Source: Domibacillus sp. DTU_2020_1001157_1_SI_ALB_TIR_016 (GTDB taxonomy: Bacteria; Bacillota; Bacilli; Bacillales; Domibacillaceae). Taken from it: a stretch of 64,000 bases of DNA. The translations under genes and the position numbers were made by a program. The DNA is taken from NCBI RefSeq assembly GCF_032341995.1, contig NZ_CP135439.1:248001-312000 (forward strand), written 5' to 3'. Below are positions 24,328-32,879 of the stretch, piece by piece. The notes under the pieces are model-generated. The model did no database searches and was not told where the DNA came from. It saw nothing but the letters and a program-made list of their open reading frames with translations. Each line of letters begins with the position of its first letter. The stretch's first letter is position 1.

Positions 24328-25119
24328 ATGAAAGATGTCCAAACGAAACGGGTAGTGCTCCGTTTTCATAAAGGAACGGCAGAGCAGACGGAAGACCGCA
24401 TTGTGACCGAGCAGCCGGTAACGGTCAAAATCAATGGGAACGAGTTTGTTACCATGGTGTGTACACCGTCTTACATAGAAGATATGGTTATTGGTTATTT
24501 AGCGTCAGAAGGCGTTATTCGCCGTTATGAGGATATGAAGCAAATGCGAATAGACGATTCGGGCTTTGTTCATATAGAGCTGGCGCGTGTCAATCCATTT
24601 TTTGAACAGCTCCAAAACAAGCGGTATGTCACATCATGCTGCGGCATGAGCCGGCAGGGGTTCGTGTTTGCCAACGACGCGCTTACCGCGAAAAAAATGC
24701 ATGATATTCATGTGAAAGCAACACCGGATCTTTGTTTTTCATTGATGAAGCAGATGCAGGAAAATGCGGATGTGTTTAAAGAAACAGGCGGTGTTCACAA
24801 CGCAGCGCTTTGTGATGAATCGGGTATTTTGCTGCATCGAATGGATATTGGCCGGCATAACGCTCTCGATAAATTATATGGATATTGCCTGCGTAATGGC
24901 GTATCGACGAGGGGGAAAATCCTTGTGTTCAGCGGCCGGATTTCCTCGGAGATCTTACTTAAAGCAGCCAAGATCGGCTGTGAAATGGTTTTGTCAAAAT
25001 CAGCGCCAACAGAATTGGCCCTGCAGGCAGCCGAAGAACTAGGCATTACTACGGTTGGTTTTATCCGGGGCGGCTCTATGAACGTGTATACCGGTCCTGA
25101 ACGAATCATCTTGCGTTAA
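24328..25119 (+). CDS. fdhD: Formate dehydrogenase accessory sulfurtransferase FdhD
   Basis: 263 aa. FdhD carries sulfur from a cysteine desulfurase to the molybdenum cofactor before insertion in formate dehydrogenase. The flexible cysteine loop reads YVTSCCGMSRQG (adjacent Cys pair rather than the CxxC of E. coli), followed by the conserved GGVHNAALCD, DIGRHNALDK and SGRISSEIL, and a C-terminal IRGGSMNVYTG. It stands directly ahead of the formate dehydrogenase genes. AAAGGAGG precedes the ATG. The -35 box of a downstream promoter overlaps its stop codon. Confidence 0.95.
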   Translation: MKDVQTKRVVLRFHKGTAEQTEDRIVTEQPVTVKINGNEFVTMVCTPSYIEDMVIGYLASEGVIRRYEDMKQMRIDDSGFVHIELARVNPFFEQLQNKRYVTSCCGMSRQGFVFANDALTAKKMHDIHVKATPDLCFSLMKQMQENADVFKETGGVHNAALCDESGILLHRMDIGRHNALDKLYGYCLRNGVSTRGKILVFSGRISSEILLKAAKIGCEMVLSKSAPTELALQAAEELGITTVGFIRGGSMNVYTGPERIILR

Positions 25120-25139
25120 AAAGGGCCCTTTGCTATAAT
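25111..25139 (+). promoter_or_regulatory. Sigma-A promoter at the end of fdhD
   Basis: -35 TTGCGT (25111-25116), 17-bp spacer, -10 TATAAT (25134-25139). It would start a transcript near 25146 that meets two intrinsic terminators before reaching the formate dehydrogenase gene. Confidence 0.6.
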
Positions 25140-25186
25140 AGATAACGCTTACATGAAAAGGCTTCCTTCGGTGATGAAGGAAATAG

Positions 25187-25210
25187 AAAACGAGCCACCT
25201 CGTTTTTTTT
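25187..25210 (+). terminator. First terminator in the formate dehydrogenase leader
   Basis: 8-bp stem AAAACGAG / CTCGTTTT, CCAC loop, additional T4; about 50 nt after the predicted transcription start. Confidence 0.7.
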
Positions 25211-25255
25211 ATCATGATAGTAATGGCATTTCTTTCGACGGGAAACGAAAGAAGC

Positions 25256-25291
25256 AGACAGCATGCTCGCAGGAGCATGCTGTCTTTTTTT
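25256..25291 (+). terminator. Second terminator in the formate dehydrogenase leader
   Basis: 13-bp perfect stem AGACAGCATGCTC / GAGCATGCTGTCT, GCAG loop, T7. Confidence 0.88.
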
Positions 25292-25398
25292 GTTTATTTC
25301 TATTCCCGAAAGGGTATTTTTACAAAGTCTTTTGAAATGATAGAAAACGTTAAAAATGGGCAGGCACAATGATCATGAAAAAGAGGGGAGTTCTTGCT

Positions 25399-28356
25399 GT
25401 GACCGATTACGTGAAAGTGACGATTAATGGGCAGAAAATGAGTATTCCAGGAGACGTATCTATTTTGCAGGCACTTCAAGAGCAGGCGGTAGAGGTACCG
25501 CATGTTTGTTATCATCCGCAGCTGGGTGCCATCGAAACGTGTGACACGTGTTTGATTGAAGTGAATGGGGAATTTGTCCGCTCTTGTTCTACTCCTATTG
25601 AAGATGGGGATGTCATTGACACCGCTTCAGGTGAAGTAAAGCGGGTTCAGAATATCGCGATGGACCGGATTTTGCATAATCATGACTTGTATTGCACGGT
25701 CTGTGATTACAATAATGGACGCTGTGAAGTGCACAATACCGTTAAACAAATGAAAATTGAGCATCAAAATGAACCTTATGAAGAAAAGCCATACGCAGTT
25801 GACAATACAAACCCTTTTTACCGTTATGATCCGGATCAGTGCATCCTGTGCGGCCGCTGTGTAGAAGCGTGTCAGGATTTGCAGGTAACTGAAACGCTGT
25901 CCATTGACTGGAGCCTGGAACGGCCGCGTGTTGTGTGGGATGATGGGCGTCCGATTAACGAATCTTCATGCGTATCGTGCGGACACTGTTCTACTGTCTG
26001 CCCATGTAACGCCATGATGGAAAAAGGAATGGTCGGGGAAGCCGGCTTTTTGACAGGCATTAAACAAGATACGCTCAAATCCATGATTGAACTGACGAAA
26101 AACGCAGAAACGGGCTTTAGTTCCATTATGCCAATTTCTGATGTGGAAGCAGCGATGCGCCAGACGCGCATTAAGAAAACAAAAACGGTCTGCACATATT
26201 GCGGTGTTGGCTGCAGCTTTGAAGTATGGACGAAAGACCGGCATATTTTAAAAGTGGAGCCGACAGTAGAAGCACCGGCAAATGGTGTATCTACCTGTGT
26301 AAAAGGAAAGTTCGGCTGGGATTTTGTCAACAGCGAGGATCGTCTGACAAAACCGTTGATTCGAGACGGCGAAACATTCCGCGAAGCGGAATGGGAAGAA
26401 GCTCTTTCATTGATCGAATCGAAATTTAAAAACATAAAAGAAACATATGGCCCTGAATCAATGGCCTTCATTTCTTCTTCAAAATGTACAAATGAAGAAT
26501 CATACTTAATGCAAAAACTTGCCCGCGGCGTCATCGGTACAAACAACGTCGATAACTGCTCACGCTACTGCCAGACACCAGCAACAGTCGGGCTGTTCCG
26601 GACAGTCGGCTACGGTGGTGACTCTGGTTCTATCACGGATATTGAACAGGCCGGCCTTGTGATGATTGTCGGTGCGAACAGTGCTGAGTCTCACCCTGTA
26701 CTCGCTACACGGGTTAAACGGTCCCATAAATTGTTTGGCCAAAAGCTGATTGTTGCAGACCTTCGGAAAAACGAAATGGCAGACCGGGCTGACTTGTTTA
26801 TTCAGCCAAAAGCCGGTACAGATCTTGTCTGGCTCTCAGCAGTCACAAAATATATTGTGGACCAGGGCTGGGCTGATGAAGAATTCCTGCAAAAGCGGGT
26901 CAACGGCATTGAAGAATATATTGCCAGCATTCAGCCATATACACTCGAGTACGCCGAGCAAGTAACCGGTATTTCACAGCAGGAACTGATTACGATTGCC
27001 GAAACGATTCACAACACAAAATCAACGTGCATTCTTTGGGCAATGGGTGTTACACAGCACGTGGGCGGAAGTGACACAAGTACAGCCATTTCGAACCTGC
27101 TGCTCATTACCGGCAACTACGGAAAACCAGGTGCCGGAAGTTATCCGCTGCGCGGCCATAATAACGTGCAGGGTGCAAGTGATTTCGGAAGTATGCCGGA
27201 CCGATTCCCGGGCTACCAAAGCGTGAAGGATGACGCTGTCCGCGCTAAATATGAAAAAAGCTGGGGTACAAAAATCCCGGCAGAGCCAGGCTTAAACAAC
27301 CATGAAATGGTGTCCGGCATCCATGCAGGCAACGTGAAACTTATGTACTTAAAAGGCGAAGACATGGGCTTAGTAGATTCAAATTTAAACTACGTTCATT
27401 CTGCTTTTGAGAAACTGGATTTCTTCGTGGTACAGGATATTTTCTTATCTAAAACCGCTCAGTTTGCAGACGTCGTTCTGCCAGCTTCCCCATCGTTTGA
27501 AAAAGAGGGCACATTTACAAATACGGAACGCCGTATTCAGCGCTTGTATCAAGTATTCGAGCCGATGGGTGATTCAAAACCAGACTGGCAGATCATCATG
27601 GAAATAGCGAACCGTCTTGGCGCCGGCTGGGAATACACACACCCAGGCGACATTATGGCTGAGGCAGCAAGCCTGATGCCGATTTATTCAGGTGTCACAT
27701 ATGACCGCCTTGAAGGCTTTAACAGTCTGCAATGGCCGGTAGCGGAAGACGGAACCGATTCACCGCTGCTCTTTAAAACGCTGTTCCCGTTCCCGGACGG
27801 TAAAGCACGGCTTTATCCGGTCGAGTGGACCGAGCCGCTCCAATACGAGGAAGAATATGATCTTCATGTCAACAATGGCCGGCTTCTGGAGCACTTCCAT
27901 GAAGGGAACATGACGTATAAATCTGCTGGTATTTCTTCGAAAACACCGAGCGTCTTCCTGGAGGTATCGCCGGAGCTTGCGGCCGAGCGGGGGCTTGAAG
28001 ACGGAACCGTTGTCCGGCTGACATCACCGTATGGAAGCGTAAAAGTTCCATGTCTTGTTACAGACCGAGTGAAAGGCAAAGAAGTGTACCTGCCGATGAA
28101 CAGCCAGGGAGAAGGCGCGATCAACTATTTGACGAGCAGTTATGCTGACAAAGATACGGATACGCCGGCTTACAAAGAAATCAGTGCGAAAATGGAAATC
28201 TTATCAGCCAAGGGAGACAACCCATTGCCAAGCATCAATCACCGCAACGGCAATCCGCAGCCGCAAATCGGTGTACAAGTCGAGAAAAAATGGGCGCGGC
28301 CGGATTATGTGTTCCCTGGTGACTTGGTAACGAAAGGAGTGTCGAAGCGTGGCTAG
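25399..28356 (+). CDS. Formate dehydrogenase alpha subunit (YjgC/YrhE type, molybdopterin)
   Basis: Oxidises formate to CO2. 985 aa, the length of B. subtilis YjgC. N-terminal 2Fe-2S ferredoxin domain (VCYHPQLGAIETCDTCL), a His/Cys cluster segment (HNHDLYCTVCDYNNGRCEVHN), two 4Fe-4S motifs (CILCGRCVEAC, CVSCGHCSTVCPC), a further cluster (CTYCGVGCSF), then the bis-MGD domain. The Mo ligand is Cys (NCSRYCQTP, about residue 391), where E. coli FdhF has selenocysteine. ATG at 25369 lacks a ribosome site; GTG at 25399 lies 8 nt behind GAGGGGAG and is preferred. Coupled by overlap to the DUF1641 gene. Confidence 0.93.
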   Translation: MTDYVKVTINGQKMSIPGDVSILQALQEQAVEVPHVCYHPQLGAIETCDTCLIEVNGEFVRSCSTPIEDGDVIDTASGEVKRVQNIAMDRILHNHDLYCTVCDYNNGRCEVHNTVKQMKIEHQNEPYEEKPYAVDNTNPFYRYDPDQCILCGRCVEACQDLQVTETLSIDWSLERPRVVWDDGRPINESSCVSCGHCSTVCPCNAMMEKGMVGEAGFLTGIKQDTLKSMIELTKNAETGFSSIMPISDVEAAMRQTRIKKTKTVCTYCGVGCSFEVWTKDRHILKVEPTVEAPANGVSTCVKGKFGWDFVNSEDRLTKPLIRDGETFREAEWEEALSLIESKFKNIKETYGPESMAFISSSKCTNEESYLMQKLARGVIGTNNVDNCSRYCQTPATVGLFRTVGYGGDSGSITDIEQAGLVMIVGANSAESHPVLATRVKRSHKLFGQKLIVADLRKNEMADRADLFIQPKAGTDLVWLSAVTKYIVDQGWADEEFLQKRVNGIEEYIASIQPYTLEYAEQVTGISQQELITIAETIHNTKSTCILWAMGVTQHVGGSDTSTAISNLLLITGNYGKPGAGSYPLRGHNNVQGASDFGSMPDRFPGYQSVKDDAVRAKYEKSWGTKIPAEPGLNNHEMVSGIHAGNVKLMYLKGEDMGLVDSNLNYVHSAFEKLDFFVVQDIFLSKTAQFADVVLPASPSFEKEGTFTNTERRIQRLYQVFEPMGDSKPDWQIIMEIANRLGAGWEYTHPGDIMAEAASLMPIYSGVTYDRLEGFNSLQWPVAEDGTDSPLLFKTLFPFPDGKARLYPVEWTEPLQYEEEYDLHVNNGRLLEHFHEGNMTYKSAGISSKTPSVFLEVSPELAAERGLEDGTVVRLTSPYGSVKVPCLVTDRVKGKEVYLPMNSQGEGAINYLTSSYADKDTDTPAYKEISAKMEILSAKGDNPLPSINHRNGNPQPQIGVQVEKKWARPDYVFPGDLVTKGVSKRG

Positions 28357-28966
28357 AGCAATCACGGCGATACGCCGCTTAGAAATCAGTGAAGAAGAAC
28401 AGCGCCGCCGAGACCTTGAAGAATTGGGAACATTGCTCATCGAACACAAAGAAGTCATTAAAGATTTTCTGCATATGCTGAATAAAATTCAAGACCGCAG
28501 CGGCCTGGATGTGGTGACCGGCTTGTTTGATAGAGGCGATGAGGTACTGGATGTGCTGGTTAAAGCAACGGACAAGCCTGAAGTCGCGAAAATCATTAAA
28601 AACAGCCTGCTTCTGCTTGGCTCGCTTGGAAAAATCAACATTGAAGACATGAATCCATTTATTGATAAAATCAACGGCGGCTTACATCACGCTGTCCGCT
28701 CAGAGAATAAAGAAGCCGGCTACGGTTCCATGCTCCGGACCTTAGCCGCTCCGGAAACAAAAGAAGCGCTCGTATTTCTTCTTTCGTTCCTTAAAGGAAT
28801 GGGAGCAGGCGCGCCAAAGCCGCAGCCTGTGCCAAAGAAGAAAAAAGGGAAAAAGAGCTGGCTTTTAGCCGCAGGCCTGTCACTTGCCAGCGTCGTTCTT
28901 TTATCAAAGCAGTCGGATAAAACAGATTCGGAATCTCCCGAGTACGACGTCGTTCATCATCAGTAA
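28349..28966 (+). CDS. DUF1641 protein, formate dehydrogenase partner (YjgD/YrhD-like)
   Basis: 205 aa, starting at a GTG that overlaps the end of the formate dehydrogenase gene by 8 bp, which implies translational coupling. Helical DUF1641 core (LLLGSLGKINIEDMNPFID) and a C-terminal lysine-rich stretch followed by a single hydrophobic segment (WLLAAGLSLASVVLLS) that could anchor it to the membrane. In Bacillus this gene always accompanies yjgC/yrhE; it probably serves as a small subunit or scaffold, but its biochemical role is not established. Confidence 0.88.
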   Translation: MARAITAIRRLEISEEEQRRRDLEELGTLLIEHKEVIKDFLHMLNKIQDRSGLDVVTGLFDRGDEVLDVLVKATDKPEVAKIIKNSLLLLGSLGKINIEDMNPFIDKINGGLHHAVRSENKEAGYGSMLRTLAAPETKEALVFLLSFLKGMGAGAPKPQPVPKKKKGKKSWLLAAGLSLASVVLLSKQSDKTDSESPEYDVVHHQ

Positions 28967-28970
28967 AAAG

Positions 28971-29015
28971 AAAAAGCAGTGCGTTTAAAAATACGGGTTG
29001 CACGCACTGCTTTTC
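28971..29015 (+). terminator. Terminator between DUF1641 gene and FNT channel gene
   Basis: Stem AAAAGCAGTGCGT / ACGCACTGCTTTT with an 18-nt loop and a short U-rich tail. Confidence 0.75.
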
Positions 29016-29039
29016 TATTACAGACCAGGAGGGCTTCAG

Positions 29040-29828
29040 ATGGCTTATTATCCCCCTAAGAAAATTGCCCAGGTGGCCATAGAAGCAGGTAAAACAAAAA
29101 CAGAGCTCCCGCTTCCTCAAATGCTTGTATTAGGATTTTTAGGAGGCGCTTTTATTTCAATTGGATACTTGTTAGCGATCCGGGTATCAGCTGATGTTCC
29201 GCATGAATGGGGATCGTTTGCTTCTTTTTTAGGCGCAGCCGTTTTTCCGCTTGGCCTTATTTTAATTATCATTGGCGGAGGAGAACTGCTGACCGGCAAT
29301 ATGATGGCCGTTCCAATGGCATTTCTGGCTAAAAGAGTGACCCTTTCAAGATTGCTGCATAATTGGTTTTGGATTACGATCAGCAACTTTATCGGTGCCC
29401 TGTTTGTCGCATATTTTTTTGGCCACGTAGTTGGACTGACAGAAACCGGTCCATACTTGGAGAAAACCGTTTTAACCGCCCACGCAAAAGTAGATACAGC
29501 TTTTTGGCCGGCTTTCATTTCCGGCATCGGCTGCAACTGGCTTGTAGGGCTGGCTGTCTGGCTCGCGTACGGCGCAGACGATATTGGCGGGAAAATTCTG
29601 GCCATCTGGTTTCCGATTATGGGCTTTGTCGCGATCGGATTCCAGCATATTGTCGCCAACATGTTTGTGATTCCGGCAGCAATTTTTGCCGGAGAGTTAA
29701 CCTGGATGGACTTTCTGCGAAACTTTGTACCGGTATACTTGGGAAATGCCGTCGGCGGTTTCGTTTTTGTTGCCATGGTGTATTGGATTGCTTATGTGTC
29801 GAGAAGCTCCGTGCCGGCCGATAAATAA
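29040..29828 (+). CDS. Formate/nitrite transporter (FNT/FocA family)
   Basis: 262-aa pentameric channel protein with six TM segments. FNT signatures: GGAFISIGYLLAI, GGGELLTGNMM, GIGCNWLVGLAVW and HIVANMFVIP, the last carrying the conserved pore His. It would import formate for the preceding enzyme or release it; nitrite is possible. The frame is open from 28998, but ATG at 29040 has AGGAGG 8 nt before it. It has its own upstream terminator, so it may be expressed partly apart from the dehydrogenase. Confidence 0.9.
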   Translation: MAYYPPKKIAQVAIEAGKTKTELPLPQMLVLGFLGGAFISIGYLLAIRVSADVPHEWGSFASFLGAAVFPLGLILIIIGGGELLTGNMMAVPMAFLAKRVTLSRLLHNWFWITISNFIGALFVAYFFGHVVGLTETGPYLEKTVLTAHAKVDTAFWPAFISGIGCNWLVGLAVWLAYGADDIGGKILAIWFPIMGFVAIGFQHIVANMFVIPAAIFAGELTWMDFLRNFVPVYLGNAVGGFVFVAMVYWIAYVSRSSVPADK

Positions 29829-29872
29829 CATAAAAAACCACTCTCTTCATGAAGAGAGTGGTTTTTTATGTT
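29827..29872. terminator. Bidirectional terminator, perfect 46-bp palindrome
   Basis: Arms AACATAAAAAACCACTCTC and its complement around TTCATGAA; A-tract and T-tract serve the two convergent genes. Confidence 0.92.
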
Positions 29873-30650
29873 AATCAAGCAGTCCAACCATTTTTAAACC
29901 GTTTAAAATCCCGTCTGCATCAACATTGGTCGTCACATGCTTGGCGGCATTGATCGCTTCTTCGTGTCCATCGCCCATCGCTACACTGTTTACCACCATC
30001 TTCAGCATTTCTACGTCATTTAAGCCGTCCCCAAATGCATAAATATCTTCTGGTAAGATGCCAAGTTTATCAATGACTTTTTGAATTCCTTTTGCTTTTG
30101 ATCCGCCAGCCGGCACGATATCAACAGAGACAGGATGCCAGCGGACAAAATCAAACTCAGGAAACGCTTTTTCATATTCTTTGTCTTCCGGGTCCTGGCA
30201 GAACAACAGAGACTGATACAGGTCGCGCCCTTCATGGTAGGTCGGGTCATGCTCAGGGAAGTAATTGATTTTCAGTGAGTTAATACCCGTTGTAACATGC
30301 TCGTGTTCAGGAGTGTTGGCTTTCATATCTTCATGATCCATAAACACAACAGGATGCTTTCGTTCAACGGCTACATCTGTTAAGCGGAGCAAAGCTTCTT
30401 TATTTAGCGGATTTTTATAGAGCGGTTCTCCTTTGAAAACAACATACTGACCGTTGTAGCTGACGAATGTTTCAATACCCAGCTCCTTGCGCAGACCTTC
30501 GAACATGAATGGCGCACGCCCTGTGGCAATCGCTACTTCATGGCCGCGCTCTTGAAGCTCGCGGATAGCCTGCCGGGTAGAAGCCGGCAGCTTTTTGTCA
30601 TGATCGTATAATGTGCCGTCTATATCAAAAAAAATAATTTTTTGGCTCAT
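29871..30650 (-). CDS. Cof-type HAD-IIB phosphatase (YkrA-like)
   Basis: 259 aa. Motif [13 protein letters not shown], motif II IATGRAP, motif III Lys in [10 protein letters not shown] and motif [12 protein letters not shown]; a C2B cap separates them. Similar in length and pattern to Bacillus YkrA. Substrate unknown. Divergent from the acoA operon with a 202-bp gap that holds the aco promoter. Confidence 0.87.
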   Translation of the reverse strand: MSQKIIFFDIDGTLYDHDKKLPASTRQAIRELQERGHEVAIATGRAPFMFEGLRKELGIETFVSYNGQYVVFKGEPLYKNPLNKEALLRLTDVAVERKHPVVFMDHEDMKANTPEHEHVTTGINSLKINYFPEHDPTYHEGRDLYQSLLFCQDPEDKEYEKAFPEFDFVRWHPVSVDIVPAGGSKAKGIQKVIDKLGILPEDIYAFGDGLNDVEMLKMVVNSVAMGDGHEEAINAAKHVTTNVDADGILNGLKMVGLLD

Positions 30651-30723
30651 AAAAATCCCCTTCGCGTTTTATTTTCCCTTTATATACTAGCAAACGAAAG
30701 TCAATCGAACAATTGAAACGTTA

Positions 30724-30737
30724 TGTAACCGCTTTTA
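30724..30737. promoter_or_regulatory. cre-like site upstream of acoA
   Basis: TGTAACCGCTTTTA matches TGNAANCGNTNWCA in 13 of 14 positions (T for C at 13). It is about 40 bp upstream of the -35 box, so it could mediate activation or repression by CcpA. Confidence 0.4.
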
Positions 30738-30776
30738 ATTTTCAGAAAAGTAATCGCTTTATTTTTGCTTAAACTC

Positions 30777-30805
30777 TTGACGAAAAGAAGAGAAGGTTAT
30801 ATGCT
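30777..30805 (+). promoter_or_regulatory. Sigma-A promoter of the aco operon
   Basis: -35 TTGACG (30777-30782), 17-bp spacer, -10 TATGCT (30800-30805), followed 2 bp later by the SorC-type operator. Confidence 0.7.
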
Positions 30806-30807
30806 AT

Positions 30808-30842
30808 TTACAAATGTAACACATGAGAACAAAAGTAAAGGG
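30808..30842 (+). promoter_or_regulatory. 35-bp operator shared with the gut operon (aco copy)
   Basis: Begins TTACAAATGTAAC and continues through GAACAAAAGTAAAGGG, i.e. two direct ACAAANGTAA half-elements about two helical turns apart. It is identical in 30 of 35 positions to 45194-45228 and sits at the same distance from the -10 box. It covers the transcription start and reaches into the ribosome site. Two SorC regulators end this operon. Confidence 0.65.
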
Positions 30843-30852
30843 AGGAACAATC

Positions 30853-31836
30853 ATGGTAACTAAATTAAACCTGCCCACTTCAATCACGGATGAAAAACTA
30901 AGAGACTTATACAAAGAAATGTGGCTGATCCGTTATTTTGACGAGAAAGTAGACCAGTTTTTTGCGAAGGGGCTTATTCATGGAACGACGCACCTTTGTG
31001 TCGGACAGGAAGCATCAGCAGCCGGCTCGATCGCTGTACTCGAGCCTCGGGACAAAATTGTCTCTACACACCGGGGTCACGGACACTGTATTTCCAAAGA
31101 AGGCGATGTTAATAAAATGATGGCTGAGCTGTTCGGTCGTGAAACCGGTTACTGTAAAGGAAAAGGCGGCTCGATGCACATTGCAGACGTAGAAAAAGGC
31201 AACTTGGGTGCAAACGGGATCGTAGGCGGCGGCATTCCGCTTGCAGTTGGAGCAGCTCTGACCTCCAAAATGAAAAATGAAGACTATGTAGTGCTTTGCT
31301 TCTTTGGAGACGGGGCGTCCAATGAAGGAAGTTTCCATGAATCGGTCAACCTTGCGGCTATTTGGGATTTGCCGGTTGTGTTTATTTGCGAAAATAACCA
31401 GTACGGCATGTCAGGCCCGGTCAAAGACATGACCCGCGTTGAACATATTGCAGACCGCGCGAAAGCATATGGAATTCCGGGAGAGATTGTAGACGGCTGT
31501 GACATGATCGACATTATGAACAGCGTAGACAACGCTGTGCACCGGGCGCGTGAAGGCGGCGGGCCGACGTTAATTGAAATGAAAACATACCGCTGGAAAG
31601 GCCACTCAAAAAGCGATGCGAAAAAATACCGTACGCGTGAGGAGGAAAACGAGTGGAGAGCGAAAGACGGCATTAAGCGGTTTAAGGAAGCACTGATTGC
31701 CTCAGGTGTTTTAACAGAAGAAGAAGCGAAAGCCTTGCAGGAAGAAGCCAATCAGGAAATTGAAGAAGCGGTGCGATTTGCGGAAGCGAGTCCAGAACCG
31801 TCTATTGATACTTTAGAAGAAGACGTATACGCGTAA
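30853..31836 (+). CDS. acoA: TPP-dependent dehydrogenase E1 alpha (acetoin dehydrogenase type)
   Basis: 327 aa. With AcoB it forms the thiamine-diphosphate E1 that cleaves acetoin (or a related 2-oxo compound) and passes the acyl unit to E2. TPP/Mg motif [13 protein letters not shown]...[17 protein letters not shown] and [10 protein letters not shown] are typical of AcoA/PdhA. GTG/ATG codons further upstream exist, but ATG at 30853 follows AAAGGGAGG and is the start. The first of acoA-acoB-acoC-acoL and two sorC genes. The acetoin assignment is by similarity; control by SorC rather than AcoR makes the true substrate open. Confidence 0.88.
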   Translation: MVTKLNLPTSITDEKLRDLYKEMWLIRYFDEKVDQFFAKGLIHGTTHLCVGQEASAAGSIAVLEPRDKIVSTHRGHGHCISKEGDVNKMMAELFGRETGYCKGKGGSMHIADVEKGNLGANGIVGGGIPLAVGAALTSKMKNEDYVVLCFFGDGASNEGSFHESVNLAAIWDLPVVFICENNQYGMSGPVKDMTRVEHIADRAKAYGIPGEIVDGCDMIDIMNSVDNAVHRAREGGGPTLIEMKTYRWKGHSKSDAKKYRTREEENEWRAKDGIKRFKEALIASGVLTEEEAKALQEEANQEIEEAVRFAEASPEPSIDTLEEDVYA

Positions 31837-31856
31837 AAACAGGAGGGATGGAGACC

Positions 31857-32864
31857 ATGACAACAGCCACGCCAGCAACAGGAAGAGAAATTACGTATCT
31901 AGAAGCCGTTCGGGAAGCCATGAGCCAGGAAATGCGCCAAAACAGCGATGTATTTATTCTTGGGGAAGACATAGGAGTATACGGAGGTGCGTTCGGTGTA
32001 ACGCGCGGCATGATTGAAGAGTTCGGTCCGGAGCGTGTGCGCAATACACCGATTTCAGAAGCAGCGATTTCTGGAGCAGCGGTCGGGGCGGCTTTGACAG
32101 GGATGCGCCCGATTTTAGAACTGCAATTCTCGGACTTTATTACAATTGCCATGGATCAGATGGTCAACCAGGCCGCCAAAACACGTTATATGTTTGGTGG
32201 TAAAGGAAAAGTGCCAATGGTGCTTCGCACACCGGCCGGATCTGGAACAGGCGCGGCTGCCCAGCATTCACAAAGCTTAGAAGCGTGGATGGCCCATATT
32301 CCAGGATTGAAAGTGGTTCAGCCTTCTACGGCTTACGACGCAAAAGGACTTTTAAAGGCAGCGATGGATGATGACAACCCGGTTGTTTTCTATGAACATA
32401 AGTTACTATATAGAACATCTGGTCATGTGCCAGAAGAACAATACTCTATTCCGCTCGGAAAAGCTGATGTAAAGCGGGAAGGAACAGACGTAACGATTGT
32501 CGCAACAGCCATTATGGTTCATAAAGCGCTTGAAGCAGCAGCGGAGCTCGAAAAAGAAGGCATTAGTGTAGAAGTAGTGGATCCGCGTACGATCGTGCCG
32601 CTCGATGAAGAAACCATTATTAAGTCTGTTAAGAAAACGGGACGTCTCATTGTGGTACATGAAGCGGTGAAGCGCGGCGGCATCGGCGGAGAAATCGCCA
32701 GCATGATTGCGGAAAGTGAAGCATTTGACTACTTAGACGCGCCGATCAAGCGCCTGGGCGGACTGGCAGTGCCGATTCCGTACAATCCGACACTTGAAAA
32801 AGCAGCGATTCCTCAGGTACCGGATATTATGGCAGCAGTAAAAGAAACGGTGAAAAACAAGTAA
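31857..32864 (+). CDS. acoB: TPP-dependent dehydrogenase E1 beta
   Basis: 335 aa transketolase-type beta subunit. Start region [18 protein letters not shown], glutamate contacting TPP in [10 protein letters not shown] and the K+ site region [11 protein letters not shown] are all typical. Of two ATGs 9 bp apart, the first overlaps the AGGAGGG ribosome site, so the second (31857) is the usable start. 20 bp after acoA. Confidence 0.93.
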   Translation: MTTATPATGREITYLEAVREAMSQEMRQNSDVFILGEDIGVYGGAFGVTRGMIEEFGPERVRNTPISEAAISGAAVGAALTGMRPILELQFSDFITIAMDQMVNQAAKTRYMFGGKGKVPMVLRTPAGSGTGAAAQHSQSLEAWMAHIPGLKVVQPSTAYDAKGLLKAAMDDDNPVVFYEHKLLYRTSGHVPEEQYSIPLGKADVKREGTDVTIVATAIMVHKALEAAAELEKEGISVEVVDPRTIVPLDEETIIKSVKKTGRLIVVHEAVKRGGIGGEIASMIAESEAFDYLDAPIKRLGGLAVPIPYNPTLEKAAIPQVPDIMAAVKETVKNK

Positions 32865-32879
32865 GAAGGAGGGAGAACG

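Larger units (their letters stand above)
25146..25291 (+). ncRNA. Candidate small RNA or attenuated leader between fdhD and the formate dehydrogenase gene
   Basis: From the promoter at 25111-25139 the transcript would contain four consecutive hairpins: TTCCTTC/GAAGGAA (25163-25182), AAAACGAG/CTCGTTTT with T-tract (25187-25210), TTCTTTCG/CGAAAGAA (25230-25253) and AGACAGCATGCTC/GAGCATGCTGTCT with T-tract (25256-25291). Two terminators in series ahead of an operon suggest either one or two small RNAs or a regulated leader. No known riboswitch class is recognised. Confidence 0.4.

Noticed and set aside
25146..25210. Known riboswitch (molybdenum cofactor, fluoride or preQ1 class) ahead of formate dehydrogenase
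   Set aside because: Length and conserved bases of these classes are not recognisable; only generic hairpins and terminators are seen.
25153..25335. 60-aa ORF on the plus strand
   Set aside because: No ribosome site, and it runs through two terminator hairpins.
25872..26546. 224-aa antisense ORF opposite formate dehydrogenase
   Set aside because: Mirrors a strongly conserved coding sequence; no independent signals.
29117..29776. 219-aa antisense ORF opposite the FNT channel gene
   Set aside because: Shadow of a clear membrane protein gene; composition is that of a reverse frame and there is no ribosome site.
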